Source of the DNA: Haplomitrium mnioides
Taxonomy: Eukaryota > Marchantiophyta > Haplomitriopsida > Calobryales
Assembly (NCBI GenBank): GCA_049999725.1
Contig: JBNGIS010009022.1
Coordinates: forward strand, 1-21,206
Direction: 5' to 3'
DNA length: 21,206 nucleotides
Shown one piece after another: positions 1 through 11,231 of the stretch; the first letter of the stretch is position 1, and the number at the start of each line of letters is the position of its first letter. Position numbers and translations under genes: made by a program. Below the pieces are notes generated by a model. That model was given only the letters and a program-made list of their open reading frames with translations, had not been told where the DNA came from and ran no database searches.

Positions 1-1540
1 CTTCGTCCACGTTTTCGAAACCCTCCGCAGACTCCTTGTGCTCGCCACGTCATTCGAAGAACCTCTGTGGACTCCCTGCGTCCGCCACGTCATCCAAAGA
101 ACCTCTGCGGACTCCCTTAGCTCACCGAGTAAGAACTTGTGCCGATGTTGCCGTTTTGTCATTTCTTCAAAAAAAGAACTATGCGCTCGCCCGAGGCTCC
201 CTTCGTTAACTTTTCCAAAAGCTTGATATAAGAACTACAAGGCCTCTTTGAATCGTTCGCCCCTCTGTCAAACTTTTGGATGCTACGGCCGTACTCCGTC
301 GAACTTTCTCCCTTGGTTATGTTGAAGCTGCGAAGACTCACCCTTTCGGCGCCGCTTGCTCCTCTGCCAGTCGCATCGGCGTTAACTTGATTTTCCGACT
401 GACTTCATCTTGCTCCCCGATTCATTGATACATTGTCTTTTTGGCGCCATATCGCCCTTCTGGCTCAGCCTTCTTCCCATTGGACGGTTCGCGATGGATC
501 ACCATTTCAGCACTACCGCTCTTTGTTGGACCGGATCGCCGATAAGTTGCCTTTTTGCCTCCACTCGCTCTTTGTCAGACCGTTCGGTGATGTGTCCCCC
601 TTTTGGCTCTCCTCTACTTTTCATCCTGTCGGATCTGCCCTAAGTCGCCCCTTCGGCTTCCTCGATCCTCCTCCGCTTGGATCTTTGATAAATCACCCTT
701 CCGGCACTCTTCCGTTTTCCTTTGGCCAAACCCACGATATGTCATCGCTTTGGGTCTTCCTCCTCGCTCCCCGGTTGGACTCTTTGCAGATCCCTGTTAA
801 GTGGGGTCCCCACGTCGTAAGACGGATCGGAAACCTGTTAAGCAGGATCCCCACTTAGGAAGGTGACTTTCAGTAGATCCTTAGACTCCTTGGGGCTGCC
901 ACGTCTTCCGTAGAATCTCATGAATCGCTCCGGAGACGCCACGTTTCCATACAATCTCGCAGGGCCTTCAGGGAACTCCACGTTTCCGCTAGGATCCGCG
1001 GATTTGAAGAGAGAGCTCGATCGGCCCTTGCAGGGCGCGCTCTTGCTTGCAGGATCGAGGCGTCCCCCTTCCCTGGCCTAGCTCGCTCTTGTGATGATCT
1101 CGCCTCCTCATTTCATCCCCGATCCTAGCTTCTTGATTTGTGGCCGCTGCAAGACCTGTCCGAAATCTGCCTCCTCTGAGTGCCTTCGGGTTTCTGCTTG
1201 TGAATCCGTTCTTCCTCTTTGGATCGCTTCGCATGGAGTGGGCGTTTCCTTCTCCACTGCTCGGCCTCGATCCCCGCATCCTTCTGAGGCCCACGGATTC
1301 TCGCTGGCGTGCTTCGATTTTTGAAATGTGACCCCTCCCCTAGCTGGCGATCACTGTTCTCTTCTCATCCTTATGCCATGATCCTGTTTTCCTCCTAGGA
1401 ATCATGCGCCCTGCTCTTATTAGTTGTTTGAGAGTAATCCGCTGTTCTTGAGAGGTCTTCACACTTGCAAAGGGCCATTGTGCCAGAGATGCTTCTGATT
1501 TCCTGAATTCTGCTTTAGGTACCTGAATCGCTGGCTGACA
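1..1540 (-). repeat. LTR of the same Ty3/gypsy family, minus strand, 5' portion only
   Basis: Read on the minus strand, this segment begins at 1540 with TGTCAGCCAGCGATTCAG, the same first bases as the LTRs at 9329 and 18689. Similarity runs along its whole length to position 1, which corresponds to about 10856 in the plus-strand 5' LTR. The rest of the LTR lies beyond the left edge. No polypurine tract precedes 1540 on the minus strand: the adjoining bases read CAGTCCCAAAC. It is therefore more likely a 5' LTR or a solo LTR than a 3' LTR. Its flank (plus-strand GTTTG after 1540) differs from the flank of the LTR at 9329 (ATATT), so this looks like a separate insertion. It differs from the other copies by a 40-bp tandem duplication (31-110) and by lacking about 30 bp near 450-460 that both other copies have. 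Confidence 0.93.
31..110 (-). repeat. 2 x 40-bp tandem duplication inside the minus-strand LTR
   Basis: Positions 31-70 and 71-110 are two 40-bp copies, each running from ACTCC through GCCACGT to GAACCTCTG. They differ at only a few bases. The matching places in the 5' LTR (about 10770-10830) and the 3' LTR (about 20130-20195) carry a single copy, so the duplication is private to this LTR. Each unit carries one GCCACGT (ACGTGGC in LTR sense), so the duplication doubles that motif. Confidence 0.85.
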
Positions 1541-3790
1541 GTTTGGGACTGTATGATCAACACTTTATGAGACCGCTTCAAAAGGGAGAGCAGGATCTAT
1601 CAATTTGGCAAGAAGGAGCGCAATTGTCGAGTTTCGTGACAAGGGATCTTTGCGCAATCAAGACTTGAGCTTCCAAGCTCAAAGGAAACTAACAATCTTG
1701 AATTTTTGGCATGGAGTCACTAAAGTATTTTGCAAGGATCGGCAAAAGAATACATTCATCTTTAGGAGCTGTCCAAAAGTTATATTTGTAGGTTGAGATG
1801 CAATATCTCCAAAGAAATTATAATCGGGCAACAAGGCAAAAAGAGAGTCAACTAACTTTCGGGAGTTGGGTTTGCTGGCACATGGCAGCTTGAGAGCACG
1901 CTTTGAAGTTTGAATGGGAATGGTTGGGAATGAAGGACTTAGCAACATTGGGATTGGCTTTAGGTGGGTAGTGACAAGAGGTAACATTCAAACATCAAAC
2001 AGAGAGAAGGAAGGATTTTTCTCACAAACAATCAAGGTAGGAGTGTGCGCAGCAAAAGCTATGAAAGGAGGATTTAGGAGAATAGATGGAGGGATGTCAC
2101 CATGAGGCAAATTTGAAGGTGGTAGTTGAATACCTGAATGAAGAGTGATATTGTCGGAACAACTTCTATCTTATGGCGATTTTGGTCTAGTTGTGTGTTG
2201 GCACTAAGAGGCAATTGGAGAACTAGCCCTTGTGATGGAATCAGAACATGTTGTGTTAGTGGAATCGGAGGAGCGGGCTGAAGACTCTAGGACTACTAAA
2301 CAACCGGAGCTTGAGGCTACTGCAATTGGTAGTACGTTATTTGAGGGGGAGGAGGAGGAGCAACATAAGATGATTTTTGCTAGCATTGCAAATTTGAGTG
2401 ATTGTACCAAGACTAATAGGGGCGTTGTTGTTGGTACTTCTGATACGAGTGTTGTGCCATCTGCTAATTTTGGCCTTGATAGTACTATTATGTTCGAGGA
2501 TGGAGACAATCCCGCATGATATGGTCTATCTGGTTGCACTTGTAGCAACTCAAGCCTTGAGGAGAACATATCAGTTGGTATCGGAAAAAGGTTTGCTAGG
2601 GCGCACACTACTGTTGGTATGATGACATAGGAGCCTCATATTGCATTTGAAGAGCAGGTGGGTGATGGACTGGTGGAGCATGTTGGGCGACTCCCAGGTT
2701 CACTTCCAAGGCAGATTGTGCAGTTACGACCTTAATTCAATGCTAGACAAGGCAAACATTGTTTGCATGGTCCGAGGAGAGGCAAATATCATACCACAAA
2801 ATAGAAGGGCAAACCTCAAGCGGTGAATGTTGCTTACAACAACGGGTGCACCAAACATTAGAGGGTGGCAGCAAAAGAGTGGGGGTAGGATTGTAGTTCA
2901 CCATTTGGAGATAAAGGCTGGAAATCTAGTCTGTAAGTTTTGATGTAACTTTGGCCAGCTTTGCCTTGAAGTCAAAAATGGAGCCCACAAATGAATCAAA
3001 GGGAAATTGAGGGAGTAGAGGAACAAACAAAGAAGGAGTTCCCGACATTCGAATGGTCGACAAGAGACCAAGCATTGAGGAATACATCTGCGAATGATTG
3101 GACATGGAGGAAGAAGAAGATGTGAATCAATCCCATTAGAGAATTTTTTTCGTAGGATGTGGCTAACTGGATGGCTCGCTCAAGCATCTTGGGATCCAAA
3201 AGCAATACATACTCTTGAATTACATTCATAAGACCTTTAATAAAGAACCTTGTTTGATCATCATCAAGGGAGGAGTTTGTCTCTTGCTCATTACTACCTT
3301 AAACTAATTACTATAGTCTTGGATTGATTCATCTGAGTACATTTTAATGCAGAAAATTTTTTCCCAAGCACGATCAAAATGATAAGCAAGGCAAAAATGA
3401 TCAAGGAAAGCAATTTGAAGGTCAATCCACGATGCTATGGCAACGACTTCACAAAAATACCAGTTGATGGCATCTCCATCCAGCGTGGTAGGAAACTAGA
3501 GTCAAAGAACCTCAGCAAGGTCACCAATGGCACTAGCAAGAGCTAGAAATTGGTTCATGTGGGTGTTCATATCAACACAATCTACAACCATATGGCCTAT
3601 GAATTTTAGACATAAGTAACTGGACAGTTGGGCCGAGAGAAAGGCCATTTTGATAGGAACCATGACTAGTTCAAGGAATTCAAGCAAAGTTGGCAATGCA
3701 ATGAAGGTAGGTACTTTGGGCGAAGCTAAAAAAATTGGGTGAGGGAGGAGGAGGAACTTGTAAAGAATGATAAGTGTAGCAGTCAAATTG
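1541..3790 (-). pseudogene. gag (relic): Decayed Ty3/gypsy gag and pre-protease relic
   Basis: Gag would form the particle and bind RNA. Reading the minus strand downward from about 3790, one frame has NTHMNQFLALASAIGDL (near 3570-3520). Next comes DGDAINWY (3480-3457), the usual core of plant Retrotrans_gag capsid domains. After a frame change, FFIKGL is followed by LLDPKMLERAIQLATSYEKN (about 3205-3145), the expected capsid C-terminal helix. A zinc-knuckle-like CTRCCKQHSPLEVC lies at 2850-2809, with its His one place early, and a canonical CX2CX4HX4C knuckle, CYKCNQIDHIMRDC, at 2547-2506. Further on, NITFGQLLKMN (about 1787-1755) resembles the region just before protease in plant gypsy polyproteins. 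Stops and frameshifts break it throughout. The protease expected next is missing because the LTR at 1540 interrupts it. Apparent plus-strand reading frames here are antisense shadows. Family call is firm; boundaries are approximate. Confidence 0.75.
2506..2547 (-). other. CCHC zinc knuckle of the relic gag
   Basis: The minus strand reads CYKCNQIDHIMRDC, exactly CX2CX4HX4C, the nucleic-acid-binding knuckle of retroelement nucleocapsids. A stop follows a few codons later. This intact motif is the strongest single proof that the surrounding region was a minus-strand gag. Confidence 0.75.
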
Positions 3791-5046
3791 AGTAGAGGGA
3801 ACGAGAGGCTACCTCATACACAAATATGATTAAGCTTTGTTTTGGGCGGCAGATGTCAAAATCTGAATTTGTGACATAGTGCCACTGAAAAAGAAAAGGG
3901 GGGAATAGAAGCAACAAATGATTTTGGGCCTTGGCCCCAATAGTAGTTGGAAGCAATAGAGAGGGGCACCAAGACGACAATATTGCGAATCTAACTTTGG
4001 GGCCAAAACATCATGTTAATGTACGACTAAATAAGAGAGAATCGTTGGTTTTCTTTTTTTGGATTTTTAATGAGATGTGTACGAGAGTGGTAGGCACAAT
4101 GCAATTGTGCATAGGTACAAGAGAGGCTATCACAAGGGACTAAGGGCGAAATCTAACGCAATGAAAAGCAAGGTAAGGCTAATGCAACTTCAGGCAGGCT
4201 AGCACAACTTCGAGCAAGGCAGCAGTGACAAAATATCGAGCAACTCAAACAAATGCTAACTTATTCGAGATGAACTGCAAGGCAAGGACAAAGTAGTCAG
4301 TGCACATCGGGCATCTGAAAAACATGGATGGGAGGCAAAAGTTTAGCAAGTTAAGATGGGTTAGAATTTGGAAAGTGGGGGGAGCAAGTTTAAGGTGCTT
4401 GCAAGTCACAACTGAGATATCTTCAAAGCTCAAGGTGTCCAAAGGAATCCTAGTGGTTAAACACCACATGGTATTGATCACTTCTAGACACATGCAATGC
4501 ATGAACAAGTCAAGATCCAAGTCATATGTATATGTCATTTTGGCATAAGACATCATGGGAAGATTCGAGATAGCAAGCGGCAAAAAATCCATTGAGGCTG
4601 GGAAATGGGTAGTGGCGTCACTGTTTTACTTGGTTGGGGCTATAGGGGGAGGAGCTCCACATTGGTGTGCATCTTCCTTTAGCTAGCTTGTAGTTAGTAG
4701 CAAGTTTTGAGTATTCCCCTACAATGTTCAAGTGCTTGTTGTGTAGTATAGTTTAATCATGAGTGTGCGGGTGACTTCTTAAGAGGATGAGATTTGAATT
4801 CAAAGCTCAAGGCCTCTCAGTAGGAGGCAACGTTTGAGTGTGACCTGAATCTACTAACATGTCACCGCAGAATCGGATATCAAGCTTCAAGAGGATCTGA
4901 TGGATCATTTGTCAAAAAGAAGAGTTGATATGAGGTAAAGAATGTAATCGACAACCCTACGCTTCACTTCTTATTGATAGTGAATGTGCAAGATCCTCAC
5001 TTTGATATTTAAGAGCCATCCAATAACTAGCTAGGCAGAACCTGTC
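3791..5046 (-). other. Probable leader or Gag N-terminal region of the relic, no clear gene
   Basis: This lies upstream of the relic gag on the minus strand. Minus-strand open stretches such as 4592-4245 carry no motif that I recognise. The position fits an untranslated leader plus the decayed N-terminus of Gag. Nothing in it supports an independent gene on either strand. Confidence 0.35.
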
Positions 5047-5058
5047 GAGCTGACACCA
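5047..5058 (-). promoter_or_regulatory. Candidate primer-binding site of the relic element
   Basis: The minus strand reads TGGTGTCAGCTC one base after a CA dinucleotide (plus-strand TG at 5060-5061), as expected just after an LTR end. It partly resembles TGGTATCAGAGC, the initiator-Met tRNA primer site common in plant LTR elements, but differs at three bases. A minus-strand CATAAAAAG near 5195-5187 could be the TATA box of the same decayed LTR. No second LTR is visible to confirm this. Confidence 0.25.
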
Positions 5059-5299
5059 TTGGGCCAAAAACTTAATTGGTCCAGCTTAGGCTCGGGAGCA
5101 AGCATTACAAAGGATTCAAATACGACATTGTAGGTGGGAACACAATACAACACACAAAGCAAGACTTCTTTTCCGGACATAGTCTCTTTTTATGCTCTGG
5201 ACACTAACACTTGAACATGTAAATACAAAAAAACACATAAGTCAAGGCAGACCCTTCTTTCTTAGGCTAGTCTTCTGTTCTTTGTCTCAACGTCACGAT

Positions 5300-8200
5300 A
5301 CATTAATTAACATAACTAACACATAACACAAAGGAGAACCAATGTAGGAATGTAGGAAACAATTAAGCACAATGGATATGAACACTCATACAAAACATAC
5401 AAAGACACGGACATAACATGTAATAACCAGATAAATCTTCAAGAATTCGCACTCGGGCAACAAGTGAATCTTCAAGATGATCTTCTGACTACCCTATTTT
5501 TTTTCCTTATAGTCTCACATTTATCATAGCAGCCGAACAGTGAAGTCGTCTGATAATGTCCAATACATATTCGACTTAAGAGCTCATACCAAAAGGTCCT
5601 TCTACCGTCGACTTCCTTGTGACTCTGGACTCAACATCACACCATTCTTCAATAGATCTCGGAGAGAGTGTCACACCACTCACCTTCCTTCCAAAATGTG
5701 CTCACCATCAACCTACACTTCCTTGATCGATGCCTTCCTTAGCTACATTCACCACAGAAGAAAGAGTCTTGTCGGTGAGCCATAGTTCAAATTTTTGTAT
5801 TTTTCCTCATCAATTTTCCATCATTTCTCAGTGTCTAATATCTGTTATTTTCTTTCCTTTGCTTACATATACCATTCATTGACCAATTCGTGATCATCAA
5901 TGTTGCTAGTTGTCGAATCACCGCTTATGCTCCTCAAGCAGTTCCTCACTCTCTTCTTTTTTAATTATGAATATATAAACAATCTACTAACAAACCCACA
6001 AGAAAGATAAACCTAAAATCCTTCCCACAACCCTTGAGTATGCTAACCACATTAGAGATTTGATCAGTTTGATTCTCCTCAAGGTCATGAGAATCATCTG
6101 GCCTTTTGATCTGACTTGATCTCACTTGCCCATACTTGCATTCTGAACATTCAAATTCTATTCTAAAGCATGATTCCTACTATATCAAAATCTAGCCATG
6201 AAGAGTTTTCTACTATCCAACTATTGTTGTCGAGGTTGTTACGATAACAAGTTGATATAGATCTTCTTGAGTTGTTGATATGTTGATGTAGATCTAATTG
6301 AACTTTACTTACACTACTTTTGTGCTCTTCTAAGTGTGCAATTTTTTCCAATCCTATGTCGTAACAGATTGCTAAAGTAACTTTAATGTTTTTCTATTTT
6401 TTTTAAGAAGAAGCTTCTTATTTAGAGCTTTCCTTGACCAAAATATCTGACCTAGTAAGCTATTCTCTTTTATTTGTCCCTAAATACCAAAGTTGCTTTC
6501 ATATTTGGAGATTCCCTGAGAGAGGAAGTCAAAGATTAAAGTAACTTTTCTTGACTTTTCTCCTCTTTAGTGTCTTCTAGAAGAATTTCTCTAAAGTCCT
6601 TGATACTTACTCAAATTGCTTGTACTATGGTATGTTGGAAATCTTATGAAATAATATTTCTACACATGAAATAATATTTCCATTTTATGTTACCTAGATA
6701 CTCTTTGTTTTGACTTTTTTGCAAGTTCTATTTTATGTTTGATCGGCTATAACTCTCGATTTACAATAGATTTTTCACCTCTATAAATTTTAACTAATGA
6801 TATTTGACATATATTATTTGCTTAATATTTTGACATAGAAGCAAGGATATAATGACATAGAGTCTGTATAACCATCCTCTCACAAATCCTCTACCACAAT
6901 CATGAGCAAGCTCAAGGGTTAAGCAAAGAATCCAAGAGTGAGTCATAGGTCTATTCAGTGCTTCTCATTGCTAGTAATTCGAAGTACCATAGATTGCTAA
7001 ATGGTTTCCTTTTGATTCTCATTGCTAGTAATTCGAAGTACCATAGATTGCTAAATGGTTTCCTTTTGATTCTCATTGCTATCTTGTTCTTGTGACCTCT
7101 TCATAGCAACATGTACGCTCGCAGCCTCTAGGGATTGTCGGTAGAGTATTAAGCAGTTGAAATAAGTATGGAACCTTTAAAAATCACTGGACAATGTTAA
7201 CCTATTAGAGTCTCCCAATGTTTGACCCCCCAACATTGTAATCAATAGCTAGTGAGAGTAGAGCATAACCAAACTTAGGATTTTGTCTTAGTTCGATTGT
7301 TAACAGAACCAAATTCTATTCCTCCTCACCTCCCCTCACACTCACTATTATACTACACATGCCTTCCCTACATGGTGGATTCCTCCCTTTATATTCACCC
7401 CAATGCTGATTAAAACAACAAGGTTCTTCAACCACCTACAATTAGTGCTTGCTTCTAATATAGTGAAAGATGCTTATGAAATTGTTGTCATGAGTAGAGA
7501 AGGAAACAATCACATATTCTGGTTAAAGATAGATGATCCAACTCCCTTTTGATATTCTTTGATGACGCGACCATCAATTCTGCCACCAAATCTCGCAAAA
7601 TTACAAACACCTATCTTGCATGATCAATTCACTCAAAGGTTCATTCTTCCTTGGTCTCTGCTTCTCGCGTCATAGTTGACCTTGTATCCCATAAGTATTA
7701 CCTTATAAACAATTCTTACACTCTTCTATTCGAACAACATCCCCTATATAGGGTATAAGGCTCCCCACATATCTTAATTCTCGCCCTTGGACGGACCATA
7801 CCAGAGCTCCACCTTGGCTCACGACAAAAAAAATTCCAAGGCAGACTATCCTTCAGCATTAGAGTAGCTAGAGTAGGGGCTTGCTAGCCCTTGACAATTA
7901 GATTTAGTTTTACTATTTTTTCTCATTTTAATAATTAAATTAAGCTTCCTCTACTAAGCAAACTCTCTTATAGTTTAATATTTTATTTAAAACAACCAAG
8001 AACTTTCTTTTAATCTTAATCTATTATTAATGCATCTATTATTATTATTTAATTTCCCTAAAGACAAACCTTCTCAATTTCCCTAAATCAAATCATAACA
8101 ACAAACACACAAAACAAAAACTGTTACTCCAACATGATTGAATTCTTCTATTTTCCAATCCCAACACTCCCATACCTTGTCATTACTACAACTTTGGACC

Positions 8201-9328
8201 CATTTTGATTACTTCGCTTTTCTTACAAGTGAAGTGGACCTTCACAAAGAGAAACGTACTTTTCACAAAGCATGAAGAATCAAGATATCATATTACAATA
8301 TAGAGTACTAAGAAATATAAAATGATAAAGTCCAAAGGTTTGAGTCAAATAAACCTTAACAACTTGAGTTGTGAGAATAGAATTTATGCCTTGATAAGGT
8401 CTGTTGCTTTAGTTTGAATTCAAACCATGTCAATAGTCAAATAAAGCAAGGAAATTGTTCTTATTGTTGGATATGACCTTAGCCTTGCATCGAGTTTTGC
8501 TATTAATGCTTTGAATCCAAAGCCCATTGCTAGAGAGACAATACCAAGAATCATCTATATTGTTTGCAAATCCTAAGCGCGCATAGGTTTTGTTCTTGAT
8601 TCTTTCAAATCCAATCACAACAATAGTCAAAGCAAGCTAAGATATTGTTGTTGTTGCTTTTGGTCTTATGCGCGTATAAGATCAATTATTGTTTCCACTA
8701 ATCCAATACGTATATATGATCAACTATTGTTTCCAATGATTCTTTACACACATAAGATCTGTTATTTTTTTAAATCCTTTGCAAACAAAGAGTCCAAGCT
8801 ACCTCTGAAATGGAATTCCAATTTCTCACCCGTTGTGCGCAAATCTTATTTTTGTTGTCTTAAAACTGTTGCTTATTTCAAATCAAAGACAAGTACTTAT
8901 TGTGAATGTTATTCAAATTCTTCTTTATTTAATTTAACTAAGAATTATTTTTATCCTTTTTTCAAATTTTCACTTCTACCAATCTAAATGTTTTTTGAAG
9001 TTGATTTGAATATTTTTAGCACCTTACGTTTTTTTGAAGCTCGAAACATAAAGACATCTTTTACTAAATTACTTTTATGTCTTTGGTGTTGTGATGATGC
9101 AATCAAATATAATTGCCATTTGTTTCTTCATCATAACCAACAAATGACAGAAAGAACAAAACTTGCAAACCATCGAAGAAAATGTTGTGTCGATGGTCAA
9201 AAGTACTTGGGAATTGTGATCGATGGAATGGATCACAAGAAAACAACCATTCCACACTCGTCTTCACCACCAAAAAACAATCACAGAGATTGTTCATTGG
9301 GTGTGTATATTGTTGGTGCATTAATATT
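5300..9328. other. AT-rich intergenic DNA without recognisable genes
   Basis: I see no protein motif, RNA gene or element terminus in this 4-kb stretch. Open frames are short (under 140 codons), compositionally biased, and without a recognisable domain. Visible structure is limited to the 54-bp tandem duplication at 6967, T-rich runs around 8750-9010, loosely related ATAGTCAAA-containing stretches near 8430 and 8620, and the inverted pair CCATCGA/TCGATGG near 9173-9198. It is clearly more AT-rich than the adjoining LTRs, so it is probably older host or heavily decayed repeat DNA into which the main element inserted at 9329. Confidence 0.6.
6967..7074. repeat. Perfect 2 x 54-bp tandem duplication
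   Basis: Positions 6967-7020 and 7021-7074 are identical by eye. Each runs from ATTGCTAGTAATTCGAAG to CCTTTTGATTCTC, and a third copy is started by ATTGCT at 7075-7080. The lack of any difference between copies in otherwise decayed DNA suggests a recent duplication, or an assembly artefact. Confidence 0.95.
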
Positions 9329-10011
9329 TGTCAGCCAGCGATTCACATACCTAAAGCAGAATTCAAGAAATCGGAAGAATCTCTGGCACAATGACCCTTA
9401 GCAAGTGTGAAGGCCTCTCACGAACAACGGATTACTCTCAAACAGCTAATAAAAGCAGGGCGCATGATTTCTAGGAGGAGAACATGATCATGACGGAAGG
9501 ATGAGCAGAGGGCAGTGATCGCCAGCCAAAGGAGGGGTCCTAATTCAAAATCCGAAGCAGGCCAGCGAGAATTCGTGGACCTTAGGAGGAGATGGGGATC
9601 GAGGCCGACCAAGGGGGAAAAGAATGCCCAATCCAGGTGAAACGATCCGAGAAAGAAGAACGGATCCATAAGCAAAAATCCGAAGGCAGTAAGAGGAGGC
9701 AGATCGCGGACTTGTCCTGCAGCGGCCACAAATCAGGAAGCAAGGATCGGGGACGAAATGAGGAGGCGAGGTCGTCACAAGGACGAGCTAGGCCAGGGAT
9801 GGGAGAGGCCTCGATCCCGCAAGCAAGAGCGTGCCTTGCAAGGGTCGATCAAGCTCACTCTTCGAATCCACGGATCCTAGAGGAAACGTGGAGTTCCTTG
9901 AAGACCCCGCGAGATTCCACAGAAGCGTGGCATCTCCGGAGCGATTCACTGGATTCTACGAAAGACGTGGCAGCCCCAGGGAGTCCGAGGATCTGCGGGA
10001 AGCCGCCTTCC

Positions 10012-10071
10012 TAAGTGGGGATCCTACTTAATAGGGTTCTGATCTGTCTTACAAATCGGGGACCCCACTTA
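10012..10071. repeat. Inverted/direct repeat of the LTR U3
   Basis: TAAGTGGGG (10012-10020) is the exact reverse complement of CCCCACTTA (10063-10071), with 42 bp between. The same spot also reads as a direct repeat of the form GGGGATCC..CTTAA..AGGG. The minus-strand LTR keeps both arms; the 3' LTR has lost the left arm (TAAAAGGGG) but keeps the right one. It may be a binding-site pair or a hairpin in readthrough RNA; no function is shown. Confidence 0.6.
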
Positions 10072-10870
10072 AGAGGGATTCGCGAAGAGTCCAACCGGGG
10101 AACGAAGAGGAAGATATGAAATGGTGACATATCGTGGGTCTGGCTGAAGGAAAACGAAAGAGTGTCGGAAGGGTGATTTATCGGAGATCCGAGCAGAAGA
10201 GGATCGAGGAAGCCAAAGGGGCAACTTAGTGTGAATCCGACAGGAGGAAAAGCAGAGAAGATCCGAAAAGGGGACAAATCATCGAACGACTCGACAAAGA
10301 GCAAGTGGAGCCGAAAAGGAAACTTATCGGCGATCTGGTCCAACGAAGAGCGACAGTGCTGAAACGATGATTCATCGCGAACCGTCTAATGGGAAGAAGG
10401 TTGAGCAAGAAGGGCGATATGGCGCCAATCCAGTTGGGAGAAGCGAGAGGTACGCCAAAAAGGCGATGAATCGACAAATTGAGGAGCAAGAGAAAGACGA
10501 ATGAAAAATCGAGTTAATGCCGGTGCGACCGACGAAGGAGCAAACGGCGCCGAAAGGGTGATTCTTCACAACTTCGGCATGACCAAGGGAGAAAGTTCAA
10601 CGGGGTACGGCCGCAGCATCTGAAGGTTCAAGAGGGGCGAACGGTCCAAAAGGGCCTTGTAGTTCTTACATCGAGCTTTCAAAATTATTAACGAAGGGAG
10701 CCTCAAGCGCTCGCATAGTTCTTATTTCGAAGGAACGATGAAACGGCGACATCGACATAAGTTCTTACTCGGCAAGCAAAGGGAGGCCGTAGAGGTTCTT
10801 TGGATGACATGGCAAGCGCAATGAGTCCGTAAAGGGTTTCGGAAATGTGGACGAAGGAGAGAGAAGTCCA

Positions 10871-11231
10871 CGGGTCAACTTCGGAAGAGGGGTCAGCGCG
10901 ACGGTCTTCCTACCCCCTTGTGGGGCGGTGCGGGCGGCGGCCTTCGGACGACATGGCGCTCTAAGACGCGAGGACAGGATTCTGTGGGTCAACTTTGAAA
11001 GGAAGTCAGCCGACGGTCCGCCTACCCCTCTGCGAAGCAACGTTGGACGGTGTCTTTTGGATGACGTGACTCAGGGAGCCTCAAGCAAAGTCAGAGGACA
11101 TGCGGCAACAGGTGAGAGCTCATCGGACCTTGGTCCGCGAGCGGGTCAGCTTCGGAAGGGAGGGTCAATGCGATGGTCAGCCTACCCCCTTGCGGAGCGG
11201 CGTCGGACGGCGGTGCAATGGATGACGTGGC
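10871..11231 (+). repeat. Three imperfect repeats of about 88 bp in U3
   Basis: Units at 10871-10957, 10985-11070 and 11142-11231 share the order GGGTCA(A/G)CTT, a purine-rich stretch, GGTCAGC or similar, GCCTACCCC-type text, GCGG..CGG, and an end near GATGACGTGGC. They are diverged from each other and separated by 27 and 71 bp. The 3' LTR retains only the first unit (about 20228-20313) before it breaks off. Repeated U3 blocks like this often act as enhancers in LTR promoters; that role is inferred here. Confidence 0.75.

Noticed and set aside
2232-2519. Plus-strand open frame of 95 codons, Glu-rich
   Set aside because: It lies opposite the minus-strand relic Gag, including its canonical zinc knuckle, so it is best read as an antisense shadow.
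7742-7753. Perfect 12-bp palindrome CCCTATATAGGG, a possible TATA element
   Set aside because: No transcript structure, LTR terminus or coding region can be tied to it. Single palindromes of this size are weak evidence in 4 kb of AT-rich DNA.
8050-8095. Two TTTCCCTAAA strings resembling the plant telomere repeat CCCTAAA
   Set aside because: Only two isolated matches, not in tandem; this is expected by chance in AT-rich sequence.
9592-10014. Open frame of 140 codons within the 5' LTR, with a similar one at 19066-19374
   Set aside because: Basic, low-complexity text inside LTR U3 with no known domain. The frame differs in start and length between copies; openness comes from GC-rich composition.
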